Below, piece after piece: positions 35,401-46,545 of a DNA stretch of 64,000 nt. Positions within the stretch are counted from its first letter, which is position 1. Every line of letters begins with the position of its first letter. Source of the DNA: Monocercomonoides exilis (lineage: Eukaryota > Preaxostyla > Oxymonadida > Polymastigidae); the NCBI GenBank assembly GCA_001643675.2, contig LSRY02000017.1, positions 558,001-622,000 on the forward strand, given 5' to 3'. The notes beneath the pieces were generated by a model, which was not told the DNA's origin, made no database searches, and saw nothing but the letters and a program-made list of their open reading frames with translations. The position numbers and the translations under genes are program-made.

Positions 35401-38400
35401 ATTTGCCTTCCTTCTACCAGCTTCTGCATCCCTCTTTGTCCCAACTTTCCCTTCCGCTGCAAAAACCGCTCTTTCTGCTGGATCATCTCGTGCTGCTTCA
35501 GACGATCTGTAAGCGATCCTGCATTTGAAGAAAGATGAGACGATGAAGAAGTTGATCCACTTGAAGAGGATTGAAGTGAATTTGCTTGAGACATAATTGT
35601 GTCATATAAAGAAAGTGAAGATAAAGGTGAAGTGTTTGCACCTGTAGATGAACCAAAGAATGCAGAAGCAGCAGAAACAAACGGATGCATTGTCATTTTC
35701 TGTGTGGGAATAAGAGAAAGAGAAAGATTTCGAACTAAAAGTGGAATTGACTGATATGAAGACGGAGTGATGACACACAGATGAGCCGAGATTGTTGAAG
35801 GGAGCGGAATCCAATCAGACAAATCTTGCTCATCTGATTCGTCATCACTTTCAGAATCACCTGTTTTCTTATTTTTTTCTTTTGTTGCCTCTTTTTCATC
35901 TTCGTTCAAAGGTGATCCAGAAATAGAGTGGTTTGAGATAAGCTTTTGAAGCCCAAGATCCTTCCCAGAACTGTTGCTGCTTTGAAGGATACTGTCCTCA
36001 TCATCCAAATCTCCGGATGTTTGTTTTTCTCTTTTTTTATCGCAAAATCGTTTCATCTCTGCTGCCACAGTCTCCACTCCATACAACAGCATTAAATCAA
36101 ACAGCCCTCGCATCGCTTGCAACTGAACACGCGGAACGTCACTCGTCGCAGCATGGATCAGCAAAGGCAATCGTTCTTTAGCGTGTCCTTTGCTTAGAAG
36201 GCATATCTGCCCAAGCACTTGCATAGCAGACGCTCGAACAGGAGAGAAAGGATGGGCAATTGAAGGGAAGACGACCTGTGAGAGCAGATGTGGAAGTGAC
36301 GGAGGAGGAAAATGCCGCCTATGAAGAACAATAAAAGAGGAGGTGATGCGAAGGATGCGAAGAAGAGGGTGGAAAGTTATGTCAGCAACTGTTCGAGCAG
36401 AAGATGGCAGCAGCGTCTGTCGTGGTTCTGGACGTTCTTCAGAAACTGAGGAGCCCACAGCATTGAATCCGACATTTTGCGAGTCGTCTTCATTGTCTGT
36501 TTGAATCACATCTTTTAGCATGTGAGTTTGTGGCACAATTTTCAGCGAGCAGTCGAAGAATACTGTCATTAGCTCATCAATTGTATCGACTGCACGTGAT
36601 AATCCTTTCACAACTGGATCAATCAAACAAAAAGGAAGTGTATTTGAAGACAAAAGAGACCGAAATAGACTCAACGCTGTCCTTCTGCCAGCTTCGTCAA
36701 AGTCAAGCAAAGGAATGATCAAAAGAGCATGTCCTATCATCAGTGGGCGAAGGAAGTAAGATACTGTCTTTGGTGACATGAACGGAATAAGCGTGTTGTC
36801 TGGTGTAATTGCATCTGGTTCGATTAGTGACTCATCTATTGGAGGCAGCTGTGTTGCTGGGGTGATTACTTCTCCTGCAGCTGTCATTTGCGAAATCATC
36901 TCATCGCGCAGAATCTGAAGTTGTTGCTCTCTGTGCATTTTCCTTCGGAGAGCCCAGCGAGCTCTGATTTCTGTCAAGAGCCATTGTGCAGGTGGTGTTA
37001 CTAATGCTGATGATACGCCTGTGCCACCGCCTGCAGAATCGATGATAGTTCCACTTCTGTTCTTCTCTCTCTGTTCAGTCTCCATCAACTGCACCATTTC
37101 TGCAACAAGTCCACAGAATGGTGAGAGAGGAATCAGTAGCTGGTCAAGTAGCTCAGACCTAACTGAACTTTCACCGGGAATTGTACCAAGATCCTCTGTT
37201 ACACTTCTGCTTAATTGTGCAGGAGTATTCTTTGCAGATGTTAGTCTTCGAAGATTGTGTCTATTTCCAGATGATGATTGAGAAGATGTTAGTATTGAAG
37301 GACTGTTGAGAAGTGTCACGATTAGATACCGCCAGAATAAGACAGAACCAAATGTGAGTGAGTGCCGATTAAGATCGATGACAACTGAGTCTGTGTGTGT
37401 GATAGAGTAGCCAGCCAGAATAAACGCCACGCTCTGAATCAGCATGTGCGCATGATTGATTGATGACAGAGATGGCATCGAAGGAAGAGAGCACAGAGGA
37501 GAAATAGAAGGAGGTTGTTGGATGGCTTCTTCAATTGCTTGCCATTGTGTAGATGAAAGATCTGATAATGAAGATGCTGAAGAAGAACCAGAAGCACTCA
37601 TCGTTGAATTTCCTTCTTCTTCATTCTCTAATTCGGCTTCTTCAGAATCTCGAAGCTCGCTTGTCATTTTCCTTCCTTGTGCTTTCGAAGAAAGGTGCTT
37701 CAGACTTTTTTCTTCGTCTTCTTCTTTCTGGCGCATCAATTTCAGCTGCTCACCTCTCATCTTCAACTCTTCTTTCTCTCCTCGCTCGTTCTCCAGCACA
37801 GCTAGTGGATCGTCGTTTGGTTCTTCCTCGTCGTTTCCTTCCTCAACATCGCTTTCCACTGCCCATTTTGCGTTGTCTGCATCGTCTTCTTCCCGCTCTT
37901 CCAACCTCATCAGCATTGTTCCTCTCATCCTCTGTCTCTCGGCCTCTTTCACAGCTGCTAGTCGTCTCTCTCTCTCAACTTCTCGCCTCCCACGACCATC
38001 AACAATTGACAACGCAAATGTGTCTAAAAGTTGTACTGGATTATTCCCCTTCTGACGCAGCCACGCGTTACATATTAGATCAGCGCATGCATCTCCAAGT
38101 GCCTTGTCTCTGTGTCCAAAGCAGCGAGAAAGAATAAATGTGATTTGAGATGGAAGAAGTGCATCAATTGGTATTTTTGAATGAATTACTGAAATAGTTT
38201 CAAGTCTGATAAGTGGTGAAGTGTCACTTAATCGATCGAGAATGAATGGGATTGTGCCTATATGAGGAGAAATATATTTCAAAGCTGCCAGACGAACTTC
38301 TGGAACCGAATCAGATAACATTCGCACATATGCCTTAACTACAGGACAATCAATTCCGAGAGTAGGTGATTGCAGGCGGTGCATTGCAAATCCTGCCATT

Positions 38401-38906
38401 GCTCGAATAGTTGGAATACGATCGACCGAACGAATGATGCAAACTTCTTGAACCTCGTCCAATATAGCTGCACTAAATTCACTGTCTTCATTAAGTTTTT
38501 GAAGAAGTTCTCCAATTAATTGGAGAGATCGCAGTCTCACATTTCGATCATTAACAGATGCACACTTAACCAGATAGTGCAAAAAAGATTCTGCAAAATC
38601 AATTTGATATTGTGCCAATAAAGCTTGTGCTTCCCCATGTCTTTTAGGCGATGAAATTTGCTGTGGGGCTATCTGCACCTTTGATGTTGAGCAAAATGCA
38701 GCAACAAGTTTGATCAATGCATCTGCGTGTGCGTCATTCGGTCCAACAGCCAGAACATGATTAATGCATTCAATAAAATTTGTATGAAATGAAGAATCTT
38801 TTTTCAAAAATGCATTTTGAAATAATTTATTGAGATTAGATAATGAATTTTTCGTTTGTGCAGTTGACGTGTGAGATTCAAAAATGCTGACGATTGATGT
38901 CATCAA
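32469..38906 (-). CDS. NCAPG: Condensin complex subunit 3 (CAP-G / Ycg1), enlarged
   Basis: A single 2,145-aa frame, TAA stop, no intron seen. Residues 1-300 are HEAT repeats with CAP-G hallmarks: LVKCASVNDRNVRLRSLQLI, DRIPTIRAMAGFAMHRLQ, CPVVKAYVRMLSDSVPEVRL and, later, DLICNAWL. A charged Glu/Arg linker (about 310-450) follows. More HEAT-like helices run to about residue 960 (PVRASAMQVLGQICLLSKGH, RVQLQAMRGLFDLMLLYGVE), matching the C-terminal condensin domain. CAP-G binds kleisin CAP-H and DNA and is needed for mitotic chromosome compaction. Human CAP-G is about 1,015 aa. The extra length is acidic and basic low-complexity sequence, including alternating Lys-Ala near residues 1590-1610 and a very acidic, Ser-rich tail. 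Further helical segments near 1640-1850 (SECIFFTELLLLMRKI) sit within it. Confidence 0.92.
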   Translation of the reverse strand: MMTSIVSIFESHTSTAQTKNSLSNLNKLFQNAFLKKDSSFHTNFIECINHVLAVGPNDAHADALIKLVAAFCSTSKVQIAPQQISSPKRHGEAQALLAQYQIDFAESFLHYLVKCASVNDRNVRLRSLQLIGELLQKLNEDSEFSAAILDEVQEVCIIRSVDRIPTIRAMAGFAMHRLQSPTLGIDCPVVKAYVRMLSDSVPEVRLAALKYISPHIGTIPFILDRLSDTSPLIRLETISVIHSKIPIDALLPSQITFILSRCFGHRDKALGDACADLICNAWLRQKGNNPVQLLDTFALSIVDGRGRREVERERRLAAVKEAERQRMRGTMLMRLEEREEDDADNAKWAVESDVEEGNDEEEPNDDPLAVLENERGEKEELKMRGEQLKLMRQKEEDEEKSLKHLSSKAQGRKMTSELRDSEEAELENEEEGNSTMSASGSSSASSLSDLSSTQWQAIEEAIQQPPSISPLCSLPSMPSLSSINHAHMLIQSVAFILAGYSITHTDSVVIDLNRHSLTFGSVLFWRYLIVTLLNSPSILTSSQSSSGNRHNLRRLTSAKNTPAQLSRSVTEDLGTIPGESSVRSELLDQLLIPLSPFCGLVAEMVQLMETEQREKNRSGTIIDSAGGGTGVSSALVTPPAQWLLTEIRARWALRRKMHREQQLQILRDEMISQMTAAGEVITPATQLPPIDESLIEPDAITPDNTLIPFMSPKTVSYFLRPLMIGHALLIIPLLDFDEAGRRTALSLFRSLLSSNTLPFCLIDPVVKGLSRAVDTIDELMTVFFDCSLKIVPQTHMLKDVIQTDNEDDSQNVGFNAVGSSVSEERPEPRQTLLPSSARTVADITFHPLLRILRITSSFIVLHRRHFPPPSLPHLLSQVVFPSIAHPFSPVRASAMQVLGQICLLSKGHAKERLPLLIHAATSDVPRVQLQAMRGLFDLMLLYGVETVAAEMKRFCDKKREKQTSGDLDDEDSILQSSNSSGKDLGLQKLISNHSISGSPLNEDEKEATKEKNKKTGDSESDDESDEQDLSDWIPLPSTISAHLCVITPSSYQSIPLLVRNLSLSLIPTQKMTMHPFVSAASAFFGSSTGANTSPLSSLSLYDTIMSQANSLQSSSSGSTSSSSHLSSNAGSLTDRLKQHEMIQQKERFLQRKGKLGQRGMQKLVEGRQIVECAVEGLVKLLATGRIGFVFEKVESDENEEEEEKTEEKDNNGDDEKNEDNREGDADEEKDDTLSQQSHDHSDGFHGLSSQWPTYDGHIPSTQMLITRSLGSAFELKTPSLERNVSSSITTPYESKVMEESPMAVHNNELSLPPPLSPHSASIALLSSSKLCAATGYAALLSQLLVCLFHPSTTEMDKVRQILFVGMSIVIKRLVVLTEKDRAKKMKFRREAKNLSESNQSDFLESMEVGIQDSTCTYNGIRQYIEQSLNRESGSTASTASNTASASRSSSQASSFNQPTVISKANLKHLSKVHVQPCWMQDPVEVIILSFSLLLRSIAMSSEHSELREADFSKITLFLLQITDDGERSIEKDSEKEGVEKEKEHNEDEQDKMEMDEDNEKEKEKENDNEEPQNDKTEESTNKTTNSSVTAKVKAKAKAKAKSKAKAKANSKSKAQSKKNGKSSNKKNEEEDIESDSEFEELKIKMDEDDQPLQDKTDTTQKLTVSQPNSHERMLYRALLDAVSANRSVAYLKRDPDDESDEDDEYSDDEEDEDNFGKRGAKASSRKKNQSASKRGGKQNRDLRGRKKSSPLIQIMKLFIPTLKFYQTPNLIKFSKMLKQKKSNNYRESDLITSECIFFTELLLLMRKISNQLEGDFQLQRTWRNWLNSIGLEYIGDSTKITEEMKEEQGCTPACQLKYFLATGKAIRGGNNAKEDKKTDSETEKAEGQEEDKEEESDLTIFELERMCLEERITFHTSQMHEWWMEAYYEVWNYSNKHKNRQFDDEAQVKDEFSDDYEANKSDEGSKQKRKRKPNIKKGESEVAKNIRQKKQEERSELAMEESDEGGEDELPAKTKRVKDKNDQRRGNGNSAKSQKNNKKGNKGQKRRRRRYEDSESEDESEFEASSDSDEDDSSIDEEDLNDSIDEHDAGESSSDEEELSHEEEDDRKEEAEGDKEDEEDITKSILNSIGEEINRLSMEKKRNSR

Positions 38907-39507
38907 TATATTTTATTTTGTAAAAAATCTTATTTTTTCAAAAATTATAATCGTCTTTCTGCCTTTACAAAAGATAAAAGAATTCGAATATGGCCCATAG
39001 TAATATTTCACATGTCATAGTTATGAATCATAACTATTCAATAATTCATTTATTCATTTAAATCTTCAAATCGTTGTTTTTGGATTATTTCTTTTTTTTG
39101 GAAATCATTATTTGCATCGATGCGATGAATAATGAATAACCTTTTATTTCAAGAATCTGTTTGGAATTTAAAAATGCAAAAAAAAAAAAAAAAATAACAC
39201 CTTTGAAATCATTCTGCTTAACATTTTCTGGAATATGAGATATTAAAAAATTTCAAGAGACAAAATTATATATTTTTTGTTCAGTTTTTTATTCATGTTT
39301 TTTGAAAAAATACCATTGCGACAACAGAAATTGTTTGAACAATATTATTTTATATTCAGAAATTTTTATTTTTCTGTTGAATATTTTTCATATAAGATTT
39401 CAATCATTAAAACTATATGGAATACATTCGTGAATATGAAAAAAAAATTTTTTTGAAATTTTTCAAAGTGTTTTTTCTATAAAAATAATATTATGATAGA
39501 CGATTTT

Positions 39508-39664
39508 CTTTTTTTCTTTTTTTCTTTTTTTCTTTTTTTCTTTTTTTCTTTTTTTCTTTTTTCTTTTTCCTTTCTTTTTCTTTTTTTCTTTTTCTTTTAT
39601 TCTTTTTCTTTTCTTTTCTTTTCTTTTCTTTTCTTTTCTTTTCTTTTCTTTCTTTCTTTCTTTC
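39508..39664. repeat. C/T microsatellite stepping from 8- to 5- to 4-base units
   Basis: Cs recur every 8 bases from 39508 to 39556 (six exact CTTTTTTT units). An irregular part follows. Then they recur every 5 bases from 39608 to 39648 (eight units) and every 4 bases from 39648 to 39664. All pyrimidines lie on the plus strand. Confidence 0.93.
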
Positions 39665-41374
39665 TCTTCAATTTTTTGTCTAGTGAAGGAAATATCATTG
39701 CTTTTTTTAACTTTTGAAAATGGGTAATTTTTTTTGAAAAGTCACAAATGTTTTATTCAAAAATAAATCAAAAATTTCTTATTTCACTCAATTTTTTGTT
39801 AACATATACCAAACTGCCTAAATAAGGAATCAATTTCTGGATGATGTTATTTTATTCATTCCAAAGAAGAATTGTGAGTGAAAACAGAAATATGAGCAAA
39901 ATATGAAAATTTTGGTTTATTTGAAAATTGAACATTTTCAACTTTTCAAAAAGAATTACACAAATAACTAATTTTGGTCAGGTTTTTTTTATAATCTGCA
40001 AATAACTTCGAAGTGAGCATTCGCTGTAAATATGATGGATGTTGAGAATATTTCAATTTCGAATTTATAATAAAAAATTCGTTTTCATTTGTCTCGATTA
40101 ATTGTTTTTGTGAAAAGAAAAAATATAAAGAAACTGAAACATTTTTTTAATGCACATTTTGTTTGAATCACTAACTGGAAAATTACACATATTCCGAAAG
40201 ATCAAAGATAACAATAATAACCACCTTTGGGGAAGTGTGTTGTGGATACATTAAATATAAATATTATAAAGAAATTTGTTTATTGAAATAACCTTTAGTT
40301 TCAAACAATGAAATGATAAAGAATGAAACAGAAAGCGTGCAGCTTTGTTAAGAACGGAAAATTAATTTCCACTTCTGTTCTTTGGATGTGTTCTCAATTA
40401 ATTGAATTCAATAAAAAGCTTCACTGTTAATGTGACACAAAAATGTCAATTCGATTAAAAACTGAGTAAATAATGTTTGTGAAATATTGGTGTTAATAGT
40501 ATTAAACATTTCTTTCTTCAGTTTGTGAATAATAGAAAATTGTTCTTTATCAAAAACAAAAAGTTAATTGAAAATAGAGTCAAAAACAAAACAATTGTCT
40601 CAAAAACCAACGTTTGTGATAAATAGGTGATTATTTTTCAAAATATTTTTATTCAATCGAAAATTTCGGATCGAAAATAAATTTTAAGCATTTTCAAAAC
40701 GAACATCGTAGTGTTTAAACTCCAAAAAAAAATTAATAATTTTTTCTGTTTGATCTTGAACATTGGTATTTGCGATAATCGCAACACGTCAAAAATATGA
40801 ATGATCCTTTCCTTGCCAAAGACAAAGAATTATCTTATTACCAACATACCGACAAAAGCTATGATTTCAAAAATTATAACACAAATATTTCACAAAATCT
40901 CAGAATGCTTTATTTGATTTGAAATTTTTTCTTTTTATTTCATTGCTGTTTATCAAGTTTGCTGTAATCAAATGGATTAACTTCAAGCTTAAAACTATTA
41001 TTGTTATTGACTCTTGTGTATTAATTGGAAATCCAGTTTTATTCATCAAAAACTCAAAGGAGAAATAACCACATCGAATGTGATGACTATCATATGTTAT
41101 CGCCTGAAGATGAGATTATGACATCATTATTTAAAATGATTTGGACAGTATGTGATTTAATATTATTCAAAAAATGCATTATTTCACAAAAAATTTTCGT
41201 TAACATTTTTTGAATTTGAAGTGAAAAGTCATGAAAAAAAAGTTTTTTTTTTCCGATTTCGCTGGCAGCAGGAAAAAAAAATGAACAACAAATTAGAAAA
41301 GCTTAGGAACAATAGTAATTCTTATATATTCAGTTTCATCATTGATTTCATTATGAAAATACAATTATTTAATG

Positions 41375-41824
41375 CAGTCAAAACCGGATATAATCACATC
41401 GGTTTTTGCACGACTTTTCGTGACTATATCCGATTGTGATTATAAGCGATGTGACAAAACACAGAAAAAAATGAAATTTAATTTTTGAAATTATTAATTT
41501 TGGGTCAATTTTTTTATTTTTGAAAAAACTTGACAAATACACATTTCTCAATAGAAAAAACAATTTTTATTGTTTTATTTTGTTATTTGGACTTATTTAA
41601 ACATTATTTTGAAAAATCGGTTTTTTTGAAATTTTTGATCAAAAAACCGTTTTTCATTGAAAAAATCACCCATTATGATTAAAAATGTGATTATATATTT
41701 TCATCCCTGTGATTATATTCGATGGAAAATGAATGAAAAATGAGCTAAAAATGTCGGTGCATGGAAAAATGTGACTATGAACGAATATGATTGTATTCGA
41801 TGTGATTATATCCGGTTTTGACTG
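41375..41824. mobile_element. Candidate MITE: 450 bp with perfect 27 bp terminal inverted repeats
   Basis: The left end at 41375-41401 begins CAGTCAAAACCGGATATAAT, and the right end at 41798-41824 is its exact reverse complement over 27 bases. Variants of a GTGATTATATCCG-like motif recur inside (about 41419-41455, 41690-41725 and 41770-41815), so there are subterminal repeats. A further short hairpin lies at 41618-41649. Flanks share TATTTA (left TATTTAATG, right TATTTATTT), which may be a decayed target-site duplication. There is no coding capacity. A non-autonomous DNA transposon is the simplest reading; a structural or regulatory inverted repeat is the alternative. The superfamily was not identified. 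Confidence 0.6.
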
Positions 41825-42104
41825 TATTTATTTTTGATAAAGAAAAAAATACCGTAAATTTATCTAATAAATTTTGTTTTTAAATTATTTAAAGAATATA
41901 AATTGATTAAACATAATAAAGATTATTTTATAATTAAGTGCTCCAATAATTTAATCAGGTTATTTAATTATTATTTTGTTTAAAAATTAACATTTATCAT
42001 CTTAATGTTAAAAAACATTAAACAAACAAATCAATGAAAAAAAAAAAAAAAAAACATTTTAAGGTGAAAAATCAAAATCAAAACTGAAAAGAACTCAAAA
42101 CATT

Positions 42105-45100
42105 TCAACGAGGCTGATGAAGAAACTGATCAAGCGTTGAAGCAGGATGCTGCTGATTATGAGAAGAGTGACTCATTGAAGAGTGATGATGTGAAGATGA
42201 GCGCATGGAAGGATGAGACATCGGCAATGTGGCTAAGCGAGGATCTGGAGGTGGCTGTGAGGGATTTAGCTTTTGTAGTGCAGAAAGCAGAGCTACTGAA
42301 GATGTTGGGGAAGGAGCATTTGGAGGTGGAAGTCCAGGAGGCATTGCCGGAGGCATCTGCTGCATGGGTGCCCCACTCAGTGCGTACAGCGATTGAAGCA
42401 AAGAAGCAAAATTGCTATCAGCTCCTTGTGACATTTGTTGCTGCTGAGGATGTCCTGGGTAGTTTTGTGGAGGAGCTCCCATTTGCTTTTGCTTTATTAT
42501 CTCAACAACTGAACGGATCTTGTCATATGACGAATCAGTTGGCACAGGAGGAGCAGGCGGCATTGAGGACGGTGGCATCCGCTGCGAAAGCATCTGACGA
42601 GGATCCGGCGGTGCACCAGGCGACTGATAGCGGACATCAGGTGGATATCTGTCATTCATCTCAGGGTAAGGCGATCTGTCATCTGGTCGATCTCTTCCCC
42701 TGTCCATGCGCGGATCCCAGCCATCGCGGTCAAACCTCTCTTTCTCTCGTTCCCGATCCCAGTCACGATATCTCTCTTTGCTTCTTTCACGATCATGATC
42801 GCGATCTCTTTCTCTGCTGAAATCTCTCCCTCTATCAAATCCACGCCTCTCGTTCTGCCAGCGGTCGTCGTCGCGTCTTCTGTCCTTCCACAACAAGGGA
42901 TCAACGTTACCTTGGGACATATCCATCATTCCTTGTGGTGGCATCGGTGGAATGCCGTAGCGCATGTCATTGCGATTGTCCATCGGCATTCGAGGAGGAA
43001 ATTGCCTCCGATCTCTGCCTCTTTCTCTGGTCCAGTCCCTCTCTCTAAATCGGTCTCGGTCGTCCCACCTTCCGTCTCTCTTGTCAAAGTCCCTGTCACG
43101 CATATCACGCATATCACGCATATCTCGTCTATCTCTGTCTCTGTCTCCATGCTTCATATACTGCCCGCCTGCTTGCTTTGTGGCTTCAGGATGGAACATG
43201 GGGCGATCAGCAGGATACTGCGAAGTCAAGAGCAGTTCGCGAAATGGTCTGAGCTTCTTAATATCTTTCAAAACGTCATTCAATGTTTCATTAAATGATA
43301 CAGCCAGAGAAGGACGAGCAAATTCAATGAGGGCAAATGAGCCAGGAGTCAAAGCAGAGAATGGTCCTTTGTATGCCTTTCGCACAAGCACAGACACAAT
43401 CACTTCCGAAACAGGTTGGTCAAAGAACACACTGACAAAATCAATAATCTCTTTTGCTTTGACAGGACATTGTTTTTCCTCGAATACCATGAATGGATAT
43501 TGAGAATCTGATTGCAAAGGAATTTCAAACGAACCATTTTTCTTTTCGGACTCATCATGTGTATCAAATTGTGACTGTTCCATCATTTTAAGCATATTTT
43601 CTATGTTTCCATTCATGCTTTCATCTTTCATTGACATTTCTTCAGCTGTTTTAGCTGAATTTTCAGATCGGTTTTGCATCGAAACATTTTGTTGCTCGTT
43701 TTTAATTCCCATTATTTCCCGCTCAGTTTTCGTTATCTCATCTTCTAATTCACTTTTAACATCAAATTCATCTTTTTGATTTGGCTCAGTTTTCTGGCCA
43801 ATCTTATCACTTTTTGAACGCCATTGGTCAGCGTTTGTTAGTTTTGAATCTAATGAATCTAATGACAAATCAGTTTTAAAGAGTTTCAAGCCTGTTTCAG
43901 GAAATGAGTTATCAGAAGACGAATTAACAGAAGTGGCCACATCGATATTGCCTTCATCTTTGACTCCTGCATTTTCGTCAAAGGAGCTTTCAGATTTGCC
44001 GGCTTCTTCATTTGCAGAAGGAATACGGTACCGCTTCGTAGCAACCAAGCCATAATCTTGGTCAAAATCATCTGATGAATGAAATGATTGACCTCCAATC
44101 ATTTCACTCACTTCTTTTGCATCAGATTCAATCTGTTTGTTTATGTCATCCTCAGTTTTTGGAGCCGAAGCTTCCGGGATTGCTTTCTCGTTATTGCTTT
44201 TTCGCGCTTCTTCCATCGCAGAGCCCCAACTGTCATCAGCTGTACTTTTCTTTGCATTCACTTCTTCAACGCTCTTCCTGGGGTCAACAGGAGCACTTTT
44301 AGCTGTGCTCAACTTGTTTGCTTTTGCTTTTTCTTCTGTTCTTTTCTTAACAAATTCAGTTTGCCAGTCCTCAAACTCAAAATTGGATGTTGGAATGTCT
44401 GTGATGAGATGCAGATGCTCTCTGCGCTCTTCTTCATCTTCAATCGTGAGTGGATTCGAAAACAGCAACAGAACAGTATTTTCTGACCGCCTCATGAACA
44501 TCCCTCCTCTCTGCACTCCATGTCGTTCCAGTTCAAACTCAGGATCGCCCAGCGGAATTGGGCCATTGATAAGCTTCAGCGTGTGTATCCCTCCTGCCTC
44601 CATCGCATGGTGCACGCACGCCTTTATATACTGCGCCCGCGAAAAGTGCAGCTTCTTGCAGCCTTTCTCAAAGCGGCAGCCACGTGACGTCTGATAGAAA
44701 TAGCACATGGGAGTGTCGTCATAATTCCTTTCTTGGTCGCGATCACGATCTCTGTCTCTATCCCTGTCTCTGTCCCGGTCTCTATCTCGATCTCTATCTC
44801 TGTCAAATCCTCTGCCTCTTTCATAATCTTTTGAGTTATTCCCATACTGCTCTTCTCCTCCTCCCCATTGATTGTCCCAGCTTCTTTCCCATGGATTTTC
44901 TTTCCCTCCGCCTTTTCCACTTTCTCTATCGAAATCTTTGGCATTTGCTCGGTCTCTCTGATTGTCTCGCATGTCATCGTTATCTCTTTTTCTATCTGCA
45001 AACTTGTCAAAACCTTTATCATCTGAAACGTCTCCAGAAGAAGATTTATTGTTCACAGCAGCCGTGCTCAATATAAATATCACCAGTGGCTCTGGATCCA

Positions 45101-46545
45101 GACGCGAGGAAAGACCTGCTGGAAGCGGAGGAGGCTCAGTCTGGATTGGTCGCTGTCCCACATTGTTCAGCACTGCAGTTGGAACAGGGTACCCCTTCAA
45201 CCGCCTCTGGTCGATCATATAGTCATATTCCTTCAAGACGTATTGAGCTATTTCTGGTGTAGAGAATTCCACAAAGGCATAAGATGGAACAGGGCTTCCT
45301 TTTGCTTTGAAAAGCTTTATTTGCTCTGGTGTTATGCCAGCACTCACAAATCGTCTGGACAGCGCATCTTCAGTGTTGTATGCTCCGAGTTGACCAACCC
45401 ATAGTGATCTTTCTGGATCAACATAGAGCTGTCCCCCACTAACATGTGCATCAGGGCACGACGATCCCCTAGGACATCCTACAACATCATTCAGAAATAT
45501 TTGATCACATTACGAAAACAATTGGTTTTAAAAAACAAGATTAATAGAAAAGGCTCAAATTCCTCCAATAAAAATTATTAAAAATCAAAATTTAAAGATT
45601 TATTTATATAGGGTTTAATTTTGGCTTTTGAAGATTTTCTTTCTCATAAATGAGAATCATGATTCAAGCACCAAGACTTATTTAATCTTGTGCAGAGTTC
45701 ATTTTCCTTCACAGCGCCTGATGATCCCATGAATAAAAGAATTTCATTTTTATTTGATTTTTTCTTTTTTCATTTTTTGTAAATTTAATTAAGTTATTTA
45801 TCAAACCGCTTGGAGTATTGTAAAACTGACAAACAGCCCTTCTTTTATTGTCAACATTTTCTTGATTAAATGAATCAAAAGAGGATTTTTCAATTTTTGC
45901 TTCTGGTTTTTGTTGTGAAAGTTCTTTCATTTTATCTTGATCAAAAGTAGATGGATCTGGAATGGAGAAAATTAGAGGAGTAGTTTTTGGGAGAGGATTA
46001 TGATGGAGCGCATAATCTCGCTCTTCAACAGTAGAAAATTCAACGAGCGCGGAATAGTCATTTTCTGTTTCAATAAATTTAAAACGTGTCCCCTGTCAAT
46101 TTTATTTAAATGAAAAAATGATTATTTTTATATTAAGAATTAAGATATCCAAAAAAATTTTATTTTTTTAAATAATTATTGTTCTTATTTTGCATTTACA
46201 TCATATAACATATTTTATTTTTTTATTTTTTTTCTCTCTCTAAAATAATCTTGTTTCATTTTCGCAAACCTCATTTTCAAAATATTTTGGAAATTCCCCA
46301 ATGTCCATAACATCCTCTGAAATTTTATCAACTTTCAAACACAAATCTAATCTTGGTGGAACAACATCAGATTTTTCGACCATTAATTCTGATATTAATT
46401 GCAATGCTTGTTGTATTTGTTCTGGCTCTCCAGAAAAAGAAACCAAATTGTTATCATATGTGATTTTTGCACCAGATCTACGTTCAAACTCTGGTGTTGC
46501 ATTAAAAACATATTTTAGTAAAGAATAAGGAACTTTTAAAGCCAT
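42105..46545 (-). CDS. RNA-binding protein with KH-like, RRM and two CCCH zinc-finger domains
   Basis: Three exons: 46545-46270, 46092-45807, 45478-42105 (1,311 aa, TGA stop); the introns are 177 and 328 bp. Splicing restores two domains that no single frame shows. One is RRM1, residues about 65-140, ending in YSALVEFSTVEERDYAL. The other is the first CCCH finger, C180-x8-C189-x5-C195-x3-H199. A KH-like stretch (SGAKITYDNNLVSFSGEPEQ) lies at residues 20-50. RRM2 follows at about 205-285 (SLWVGQLGAY and YAFVEFSTPE). A second CCCH finger with identical spacing is at C446, C455, C461 and H465. A degenerate RRM-like segment lies at 850-925. The rest is Arg/Asp/Glu-rich repeats (residues about 965-1130) and a Pro/Gln/Ser-rich C-terminus. 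The RD/RE repeats suggest a nuclear splicing or mRNA-processing factor, but no named family was recognised. Confidence 0.87.

Larger units (their letters stand above)
38907..42104. other. 3.2 kb AT-rich intergenic region
   Basis: The longest gene-free stretch in the window, lying between the start of CAP-G and the stop of the KH-RRM-CCCH gene. It is strongly AT-rich and holds A-runs (39178-39194, 42037-42054), a stepped microsatellite (39508-39664) and an inverted-repeat element (41375-41824). Short ORFs such as those at 41025-41213 and 41221-41439 look like chance frames. No RNA gene was recognised. Confidence 0.7.

Noticed and set aside
41025-41439. Two small plus-strand ORFs beside the inverted-repeat element as a transposase remnant
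   Set aside because: Composition is that of the surrounding AT-rich DNA, there is no catalytic motif, and one overlaps the left terminal repeat.
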